From Bacteroidaceae bacterium (GTDB lineage Bacteria > Bacteroidota > Bacteroidia > Bacteroidales > Bacteroidaceae): a DNA stretch of 8,406 nucleotides. Numbering within the stretch: the stretch's first letter is position 1; every line of letters starts with the position of its first letter. Below, one piece after another: positions 1-4,842 of this stretch. The position numbers were made by a program, and so were the translations under genes. The DNA lies in assembly GCA_028709135.1 (NCBI GenBank), contig JAQVXN010000073.1:1-8406 (forward strand). The letters are read 5' to 3'. The notes below the pieces were generated by a model that worked only from the letters and a program-made list of their open reading frames with translations, was not told where the DNA came from and ran no database searches.

Positions 1-531
1 TTTTACTTTACCTAAAATATCTTGTACACGAATCCAATCGTCCACCTTATAAGGACGAAAAAGTAAAATGATCATGCCGCCCACTAAATTGGAGAGATTT
101 CCACTCATCGCCATACCTATGGCTACACCGAAAGAAGCTAGCAGTGCTGCAAATGAGGTGGTTTCTATGCCGAGTTTATTAATAACGGCAATAATAAGGA
201 GCAACATGCGGAGAGTATTAAGCAAACTCCCAATAAATGATGCAACGCCTCGATCCACACTTTTTCGAGACAGAATTTTTCGGATTAATTTGTTAAGGAT
301 TTTAATGGCAAAACGACCTATAACGAAAATAATCAGAGCGGCAATAACACGTCCGCCGATAGAAAATCCCCACGTGATAATTTTATCCAAAAGCATGGAC
401 ATTTTGTCCGTAGCTTCGGTCGGAGAAACTTCTTTTAAAAGTTTATTGGCGGCGTGGTTAGCTACGTTGAGAGGGTCCTTACTTGTTAAGAAAGTAATAA
501 ATTGGAAAATTGTTAATTCTGTATGAAGCAT
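1..531 (-). CDS. MscS-family small mechanosensitive channel (3' end outside window)
   Basis: Inner-membrane channel of the MscS family, which opens under membrane tension to release solutes on hypo-osmotic shock. Only the first 177 codons are present; the gene runs off the left edge. Residues about 52-76 and 97-118 look like TM1 and TM2. Residues about 124-158 form the pore-lining TM3, with the small-residue pattern ASFGVAIGMAMSGNLSNLVG, followed by LFRPYKVDDWI at the start of the beta domain, which is the best-conserved part of the family. About 50 residues precede TM1, so this is the compact MscS type rather than a long MscK/MscM type. The ATG at 531 is chosen because no start codon lies between it and the in-frame stop about 60 nt upstream. 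A TAnnTTTG box lies 78 nt upstream. The family call is firm; the physiological role is inferred from the family. Confidence 0.9.
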   Translation of the reverse strand, partial: MLHTELTIFQFITFLTSKDPLNVANHAANKLLKEVSPTEATDKMSMLLDKIITWGFSIGGRVIAALIIFVIGRFAIKILNKLIRKILSRKSVDRGVASFIGSLLNTLRMLLLIIAVINKLGIETTSFAALLASFGVAIGMAMSGNLSNLVGGMIILLFRPYKVDDWIRVQDILGKVK

Positions 532-608
532 AACAAGATGTGTTTCCTTAAAAGATAAATAAAATGTATGTAATACACAGCCGTGATTATTTTATAATTG
601 ATTCGTTG

Positions 609-616
609 CAAAGATA
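609..616 (-). promoter_or_regulatory. Bacteroidetes-type -7 box (TATCTTTG) for the MscS-like gene
   Basis: The minus strand reads TATCTTTG, an exact match to the TAnnTTTG -7 element of the Bacteroidetes primary sigma factor. It sits 78 nt before the MscS-like start codon. The -33 element is weak: the nearest TTTG (643-646) is 26 nt upstream, longer than the usual spacing of about 19-21 nt. The assignment rests mostly on the -7 box and its position in the intergenic gap. Confidence 0.45.
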
Positions 617-708
617 GTGCAAATTGCATGGAGAAAAAGACTCAAAATAGAGTTTTTTGAAAAGAAGTTTTATTCTCTGGTCAATCTTTATGAGAGGCCC
701 TTCGTTAT

Positions 709-1896
709 CTATGGAAAAACAAATTGAATATTTCCAATTGCAAATAAAATGGCAAAAACGATGAAACTAATCTCTGTGAGATGAACAGGTAATTTTCTAC
801 CTTTGTAGTTGTGCTGTACGATAAAAACAATTTGAATAAGGAATAAAAAAGCGAGGAAAAGAAAAACCGTAAGCAGTGGGTTGGCAGAAGGATAAAAGAT
901 AGAGTAATAAATAGTTGTACAAACGAAGAGAAGAGCAGAAGCAATGAGAAGCAGACGGAAAATGCGACGATCTCGAAGATTTAATTTGCGGGGAAGAGAA
1001 AGTAAATTAAAATAAGCTCCTATAGGAAAACTAAATGGGATAAGTATGGAAAGAGAAGTAGCTCCATGACGTGTTGGATGCAACATTATCAGTACAATAG
1101 CCAGAATAAACCACCAAACGCCTATCAAAGCTGAGAGATCTCCATGTATACGTTGGCTGCGCAAGGCGTATATAGCAGATACAAGTCCGATTATAATCCA
1201 TAATCCCGATTCGCGCAAAAAGAAAAGAATTTGCATGGCTCGATCGTAATGAGATAATGGAACTATCATAAAACCTTGGATATCTGTAATACGCAATAGA
1301 GCTGTAGTAAAGTTGGGCTCTGGATGAATAATTGCGGGCACAGAAATAAGAAAGATCGTGATGAGGGAACAAACAGGGAATGATACCTTTTTATAATGTA
1401 TAATGGGACGCATGGCAATGACTGTAATAATCAGGAAAGGTAGTGCTATATTGTATAAGGGGCTGATACCTCCTTCCAGAATGGATGCTGCTAGTAAAGT
1501 TGCGGATCCAAGCATATTGTGCCATTGCGGTCCATAGCGCCTCATCGCTTTGAGTAACAAATAGAGTGAAAAAAGCAACAATGCACAGCTACATAATGTG
1601 GATTCCTGCTGCGGATGCAGAAATACAAGTGCATTCATACTTGCCAGTATGGCTGCCGTAATAAATGCTTGATGATGTCGGTGCGTAAACTCATTGACCA
1701 ATAAATAAACGGAAAGTGTCAGAGCCAAACTATAAAGTGTATATAGCGATGTTATTAAAACAAATGGAGTATAGCAAATATTGCCTGCAGAAATTCCTGC
1801 AAGTCGTATAAGTCCAGTTAGAGCGGAAATAAGGACCAAAAAACCTACGTCATACCAGCGGCGACGTGTTATTTCAATGTATCTGGCTCTGAGCAT
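709..1896 (-). CDS. polytopic membrane protein of unknown function
   Basis: I do not recognise this 395-residue protein. It is highly hydrophobic, with about 10-12 probable membrane segments, at approximately residues 16-35, 43-68, 77-95, 100-116, 128-162, 173-190, 231-245, 256-272, 278-300, 312-332, 340-360 and 374-394. It begins with a positively charged stretch (RARYIEITRRRW) just before TM1, which suggests a cytoplasmic N terminus without a cleaved signal peptide. Short loops carry His and Arg residues (FTHRHHQ, HPTRHG), but I see no catalytic motif. The shape recalls poorly characterised integral membrane proteins of Bacteroidetes and, less likely, polymerase- or ligase-like surface-polysaccharide proteins; neither is supported by a motif. 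It is flanked by gaps of 177 and 397 bp and is probably transcribed alone. The ATG at 1896 follows an untranslated region with its own TAnnTTTG box. It is a real gene judging by length and consistent membrane topology. Confidence 0.8.
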   Translation of the reverse strand: MLRARYIEITRRRWYDVGFLVLISALTGLIRLAGISAGNICYTPFVLITSLYTLYSLALTLSVYLLVNEFTHRHHQAFITAAILASMNALVFLHPQQESTLCSCALLLFSLYLLLKAMRRYGPQWHNMLGSATLLAASILEGGISPLYNIALPFLIITVIAMRPIIHYKKVSFPVCSLITIFLISVPAIIHPEPNFTTALLRITDIQGFMIVPLSHYDRAMQILFFLRESGLWIIIGLVSAIYALRSQRIHGDLSALIGVWWFILAIVLIMLHPTRHGATSLSILIPFSFPIGAYFNLLSLPRKLNLRDRRIFRLLLIASALLFVCTTIYYSIFYPSANPLLTVFLFLAFLFLIQIVFIVQHNYKGRKLPVHLTEISFIVFAILFAIGNIQFVFP

Positions 1897-2015
1897 GAGT
1901 AACTGTTTTCTATATCTTATTAAAATCTTCTTTCGAATACAAGTTCAATATCTTAAAGGTATAATGTGCATTTAATATTACGTACGCAAAACCGTATGCA
2001 ACTTAACTTTTGTTG

Positions 2016-2023
2016 CAAAGTTA
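2016..2023 (-). promoter_or_regulatory. Bacteroidetes-type -7 box (TAACTTTG) for the membrane-protein gene
   Basis: The minus strand reads TAACTTTG, matching TAnnTTTG. Transcription would begin near 2009, giving a leader of roughly 110 nt before the ATG at 1896. No clear -33 TTTG is visible at the expected distance. The box is one arm of an inverted repeat (TAACTTT at 2004-2010 and AAAGTTA at 2017-2023, 6-nt spacer), so a regulator could bind here, though AT-rich DNA gives such dyads readily. Confidence 0.45.
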
Positions 2024-2117
2024 CAATATTATTTGCTTTTGTGGCGAGAATTCTTTTTTTTCATGGTAAAGTTACTGGGACTTTTAAGGGATTCTAATGG
2101 AAATGCGCTTTCAATAA

Positions 2118-2156
2118 AAGACAAAATGACTGATACTTAAGACAAAATGTCATTTT
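2118..2156 (+). promoter_or_regulatory. paired upstream repeats, candidate enhancer-binding-protein sites
   Basis: AAGACAAAATG occurs at 2118-2128 and again at 2139-2149, a period of exactly 21 bp, or two helical turns. Each copy is the core of a dyad: GACAAAATGTC (2141-2151) is a perfect palindrome around its central base and GACAAAATGAC (2120-2130) is nearly so. In addition AAAATGAC (2123-2130) and GTCATTTT (2149-2156) form a perfect 8-bp inverted repeat. The dyad centres lie about 96 and 75 bp before the predicted sigma-54 start site, where activators of sigma-54 usually bind. Binding of such an activator is inferred. Confidence 0.55.
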
Positions 2157-2163
2157 CAGAAAG

Positions 2164-2268
2164 ATGCATAGACTGTTTTTTGGCATTTTTGTTATTGGCA
2201 CGTTCGTTGCAATTATAATGACGAGCGCAGTTCAAAAGAGCGAGGCTCAAAATAACATATTAAATTAA
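2164..2268 (+). CDS. doubtful 34-residue signal-peptide-like ORF
   Basis: An ATG at 2164 opens a 34-codon frame ending in TAA at 2266-2268. The product starts MHRLFFGIFVIGTFVAI, continues hydrophobic to about residue 23, and ends in a polar stretch containing SEAQNN. This is the shape of a secretion signal with a plausible cleavage site after Ala-Gln, or of a tiny single-span membrane peptide. A weak purine run (AGAAAG) precedes the ATG. Against it, the frame overlaps the sigma-54 promoter at 2195-2212, so transcripts from that promoter could not encode it, and no other plus-strand promoter is evident. It could be a real small protein, the remnant of a lost secreted-protein gene, or chance. 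Confidence 0.2.
   Translation: MHRLFFGIFVIGTFVAIIMTSAVQKSEAQNNILN
2195..2212 (+). promoter_or_regulatory. sigma-54 (RpoN) -24/-12 promoter of hsp20
   Basis: The sequence TTGGCACG, then 4 nt (TTCG), then TTGCAA matches the sigma-54 consensus YTGGCACG-N4-TTGCW at every defined base. The -24 GG (2197-2198) and -12 GC (2209-2210) are separated by exactly 10 nt, as sigma-54 requires. Transcription would start near 2221, about 73 nt before the preferred hsp20 start. Paired dyad repeats lie upstream at activator distance. Sigma-54 promoters depend on an ATP-using enhancer-binding activator, so hsp20 would be tightly off until that activator is engaged. The motif is seen directly; its use is inferred. 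Confidence 0.75.
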
Positions 2269-2280
2269 AAACAATAAAAT

Positions 2281-2285
2281 GGAGG
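2281..2285 (+). promoter_or_regulatory. GGAGG ribosome-binding site deciding the hsp20 start
   Basis: GGAGG lies 8 nt before the ATG at 2294 and overlaps the upstream in-frame ATG at 2279, which has no comparable site of its own. This favours initiation at 2294. Such a strong Shine-Dalgarno match is notable because Bacteroidetes genes commonly lack one. Confidence 0.6.
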
Positions 2286-2293
2286 ATTTAATC

Positions 2294-2740
2294 ATGATGC
2301 CAGTTATTAGAAACAACCAAAGTTGGTTACCAGATGTATTTAGTGATTTCTTTGACAATGATTGGATGGTTCCTGCAAAAGCTACAGAACCCGCCATCAA
2401 TGTTCTGGAAGATGATAAAAATTACAGAATTGAGCTTGCAGCTCCGGGTATGGTAAAAGATGATTTCAAAATCAGCATTGACGAAGACAATAATCTCGTT
2501 ATCAAGATGGAGAAGAAGAATGAAGTAAATGATCCTGACAAGAAAGATGGGAAGAAAAAAGATGTACGCTTTTGGCGACATGAGTTCAGTTACACTAAAT
2601 TCCAGCAAGCTATCAGTCTGCCTGAAAATATTCAGAAAGACAAAATTAGCGCAAAAATGGAGCACGGTGTTTTGACGGTGAATATGCCAAAAGTTAGTGA
2701 AGATAAAGCTAAACTCCAGCACGTTATCAGCATTGAATAA
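2294..2740 (+). CDS. Hsp20/alpha-crystallin small heat-shock protein
   Basis: ATP-independent cytoplasmic holdase that binds unfolding proteins and keeps them refoldable by DnaK and ClpB. At 148 residues it has the usual family length. An N-terminal arm (residues 1-32, with WLPDVFSDFFDNDW) precedes the alpha-crystallin domain at about 33-133, which shows AINVLEDDKNYRIELAAPG at its start and the hallmark A-x3-GVL pattern near its end (A120, G125-V126-L127, then TVNMPK). The C-terminal tail ends HVISIE; I145-S-I147 is the I-x-I motif that docks neighbouring subunits during oligomer assembly. A Lys/Asp-rich loop at about 72-90 interrupts the domain. I chose the ATG at 2294 over 2279 because GGAGG sits 8 nt before it; the longer form would add MEDLI. 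It is transcribed alone, apparently from a sigma-54 promoter, and converges on sufB with an intrinsic terminator between them. Confidence 0.95.
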   Translation: MMPVIRNNQSWLPDVFSDFFDNDWMVPAKATEPAINVLEDDKNYRIELAAPGMVKDDFKISIDEDNNLVIKMEKKNEVNDPDKKDGKKKDVRFWRHEFSYTKFQQAISLPENIQKDKISAKMEHGVLTVNMPKVSEDKAKLQHVISIE

Positions 2741-2791
2741 TTGCGGAGTGAGGCTAGTGGAATAAGAATACGAACGATTACTGAAAACGTG

Positions 2792-2840
2792 AAGGTCGCA
2801 ACCAAAGAGGAAATCTAGGTTGCGGCCTTTTTATTTTTTT
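2792..2840 (+). terminator. intrinsic terminator of hsp20
   Basis: A 12-bp stem pairs AAGGTCGCAACC (2792-2803) with GGTTGCGGCCTT (2818-2829), with one U-G wobble and a 14-nt loop. It runs into a T-rich tract (TTTTTATTTTTTT) that ends 3 nt before the sufB stop codon. On the minus strand the hairpin is also formed but lacks a good T-run after it, so it would stop sufB transcripts less efficiently. Confidence 0.88.
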
Positions 2841-2842
2841 AA

Positions 2843-4315
2843 TTATCCCACAGAGCCCTCTAATGATACAGAGAGAAGTTTTTGAGCTTCTACGGCAAAT
2901 TCCATGGGAAGTTTGTTGAGAACTTGTTTGGCATATCCGTTAACAATGAGGCCTACAGCATCTTCCGGCGAAATGCCTCTTTGGTTGCAGTAAAAAAGTT
3001 GTTCTTCCGAAATTTTGGATGTTGTCGCTTCGTGTTCAACAATAGAGGAATTATTGTTTACATCTATATAAGGAAATGTATGCGCGCCGCTTGTACTGGA
3101 AAGTAAAAGAGAGTCACAGGAACTGTAATTTCTTGCATTTTCAGCTTTAGGACCCGTTTTGACTAACCCTCGGTAGGAATTCTGGCTGTGTCCGGCACTA
3201 ATGCCTTTACTCACAATTGTACTACGGGTATTTCTTCCCAAGTGTATCATTTTTGTTCCTGTATCAGCTTCCTGATAATGGTTTGTCACAGCAACACTGT
3301 AGAATTCTGCTTGAGAATTGTCTCCTGAAAGTATGCAACTGGGGTATTTCCATGTGATGGCAGAGCCCGTTTCTACTTGTGTCCATGATAGTTTACTGTT
3401 TTCTCCACGCAAGTGTCCGCGTTTAGTGACCAGATTATAAACGCCACCGCGTCCATTTTCATCTCCTGGATACCAGTTCTGTACAGTAGAATATTTCACT
3501 TCTGCATTTTTGTTCACTACAATTTCAACAATGGCGGCATGAAGTTGGTTCTGGTCGCGCATTGGAGCTGTGCAACCTTCCAGATAAGAAACATAGCCAC
3601 CTTCGTCGCAGACAATCAGCGTGCGTTCAAATTGTCCTGTATTGATAGCGTTTATGCGGAAATAGGTAGATAATTCCATGGGACAGCGAACTCCTTTGGG
3701 AATATAAACAAAGGAACCATCACTGAAAACTGCACTGTTTAAAGCTGCAAAGAAATTGTCGCGATATGGAACTACGGAGCCCAGATACTCGTGAACTAAA
3801 TCTGGGTAGTTCTTTACGGCTTCAGACATCGAGCAGAACAAGATGCCGCGTTCTCCGAGGCGCTCTTTAAAGGTCGTTTTTACTGAAACGGAGTCCATCA
3901 CAGCATCTACAGCTACACCGCTGAGTGCAAGGCGCTCGTTAAGGGGAATTCCGAGTTTGTCGAATGTTTTTTCTAGTTCTGGGTCTATTCCCTGTTCTGT
4001 ATCAGATTTTTTATTCGTGCGTGGCGCTGCATAATAGGAAATAGCCTGATAATCTATTTGGGGCAAATGCACGTGGCCCCATGACGGTTGTTTTAGTGTT
4101 TGCCAGTAGTGAAAAGCTTTTAAACGGAAAGACAATAACCAGTCAGGCTCTTCCTTTTTTTTAGAAATGAGACGAATAACATCTTCATTCAGTCCTTTCT
4201 GAATGATTTCCGTATCTACGTTCGTTGTAAAACCGTATTCATATTTTTTTTCGGTAATGTCGCGAACGATATTTTTATTTTCTTCCTCTATTTTTTGTGA
4301 TTTATCGGTATCCAT
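2843..4315 (-). CDS. sufB: SufB, Fe-S cluster assembly scaffold subunit
   Basis: SufB is the scaffold subunit of the SufBC2D complex that builds Fe-S clusters from sulfur supplied by SufS and SufE/SufU, using the SufC ATPase. At 490 residues it is the usual length (E. coli 495). The N-terminal part has YGFTTNVDTEIIQKGLNEDV, typical of SufB, and the core beta-helix follows. Residues important in E. coli are in register: the Cys of NYSSCDS at 400 (E. coli C405), and His428-Glu429 in VEHEATTS (E. coli H433-E434). The C terminus ends PMEFAVEAQKLLSVSLEGSVG-like, characteristic of the family. It overlaps cvpA by 28 nt, so it is probably translated by coupling at the 3' end of the nusA-infB-cvpA message. 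The ATG at 4315 is the only Met near the N terminus. Oddly, sufC and sufD do not follow it; the next gene is the opposing hsp20. Confidence 0.97.
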   Translation of the reverse strand: MDTDKSQKIEEENKNIVRDITEKKYEYGFTTNVDTEIIQKGLNEDVIRLISKKKEEPDWLLSFRLKAFHYWQTLKQPSWGHVHLPQIDYQAISYYAAPRTNKKSDTEQGIDPELEKTFDKLGIPLNERLALSGVAVDAVMDSVSVKTTFKERLGERGILFCSMSEAVKNYPDLVHEYLGSVVPYRDNFFAALNSAVFSDGSFVYIPKGVRCPMELSTYFRINAINTGQFERTLIVCDEGGYVSYLEGCTAPMRDQNQLHAAIVEIVVNKNAEVKYSTVQNWYPGDENGRGGVYNLVTKRGHLRGENSKLSWTQVETGSAITWKYPSCILSGDNSQAEFYSVAVTNHYQEADTGTKMIHLGRNTRSTIVSKGISAGHSQNSYRGLVKTGPKAENARNYSSCDSLLLSSTSGAHTFPYIDVNNNSSIVEHEATTSKISEEQLFYCNQRGISPEDAVGLIVNGYAKQVLNKLPMEFAVEAQKLLSVSLEGSVG

Positions 4316-4836
4316 ACTGTGTCAGCTTTTTCAGTAGTGGCATTATTTGTTGTTTTAGGCTTTTCGTTGTCAGAGAAAATTCCTTTAACAATAGATGCTA
4401 CCGGCTGGTAGAATTGAGAGTCTTCTTTTTTCTGCTGATTGAGAATGCCTGTAAAATCCATAGCAGCGAAAACGAAGCTCATCAAAATTAAATATTTTAT
4501 AAGGCTCACAATAGAGCCTCCAAAGGAATTAACAAAACCTAAATGTAGTCCTTTCAAAGATCTTGTCAGAACATTTCCAACAACACCAAGTAGAATAGGC
4601 ACAACAATCCAGATGATAATAAAGGCAAGAGCCTTTCCCATGTAGTTGCCGATGCCGGCGTGATTCGAAAGGGATGGTGCCAGATAACTACCAAAGGCGG
4701 AGTAAAGTTGAACTGCGATGAACAAACCGAGAAAGAAACCGCACATTGAAATTACTTCTTTCAGCAATCCTTGTTTCCATCCGTGATACGCGGACCATAA
4801 CACCAAAAGAATAATGGCAAAGTCGATTACTTCCAT
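4288..4836 (-). CDS. CvpA-family inner-membrane protein
   Basis: A 182-residue protein of the CvpA family, named for a role in colicin V production in E. coli; its general biochemical function is not established. It starts MEVIDFAIILLVLWSAYHGWKQG, the family signature of a first helix followed by a Gly-Lys-rich turn and the next helix. Four membrane segments are predicted at about residues 4-22, 29-50, 64-90 and 108-130. After them comes a polar tail from about residue 133 (NQQKKEDSQF and a Thr/Asn/Lys-rich end), probably cytoplasmic or disordered. The ATG lies 6 nt after the infB stop and the 3' end overlaps sufB by 28 nt, so it is embedded in the operon. A gene of this family between infB and sufB is familiar from other Bacteroidales. 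The family call is confident; no substrate can be inferred. Confidence 0.9.
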   Translation of the reverse strand: MEVIDFAIILLVLWSAYHGWKQGLLKEVISMCGFFLGLFIAVQLYSAFGSYLAPSLSNHAGIGNYMGKALAFIIIWIVVPILLGVVGNVLTRSLKGLHLGFVNSFGGSIVSLIKYLILMSFVFAAMDFTGILNQQKKEDSQFYQPVASIVKGIFSDNEKPKTTNNATTEKADTVWIPINHKK

Positions 4837-4842
4837 GGCTGT

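Larger units (their letters stand above)
1897..2293. other. divergent regulatory region between the membrane-protein gene and hsp20
   Basis: This 397-bp gap separates two divergently transcribed genes. The left part (about 1897-2040) holds the leader and TAnnTTTG box of the minus-strand membrane-protein gene, including short inverted repeats around 1997-2023. The middle (2041-2117) is AT-rich and I see nothing specific in it. The right part (2118-2293) holds paired repeats, a sigma-54 promoter and the hsp20 leader with its ribosome-binding site. A 34-codon ORF overlaps the sigma-54 promoter and is listed separately. Confidence 0.7.

Noticed and set aside
68..526. 152-codon plus-strand ORF
   Set aside because: It is the antisense shadow of the MscS-like gene, whose minus-strand translation has clear family motifs; the plus-strand product is a Ser/Ile/Arg mix with no domain.
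632..655. Possible terminator hairpin after the membrane-protein gene (ACTC/GAGT with T-run, minus strand)
   Set aside because: The stem is only four base pairs before a mismatch, too weak to support; no convincing terminator was seen in 532-708.
2233..2252. Hairpin GAGC-GAG-GCTC in the hsp20 leader as an RNA thermometer
   Set aside because: The four-pair stem does not involve the GGAGG or start codon, so there is no basis for a ROSE- or fourU-type thermometer.
2327..2722. 131-codon minus-strand ORF opposite hsp20
   Set aside because: Antisense shadow; the plus strand encodes a complete Hsp20 with A-x3-GVL and I-x-I motifs.
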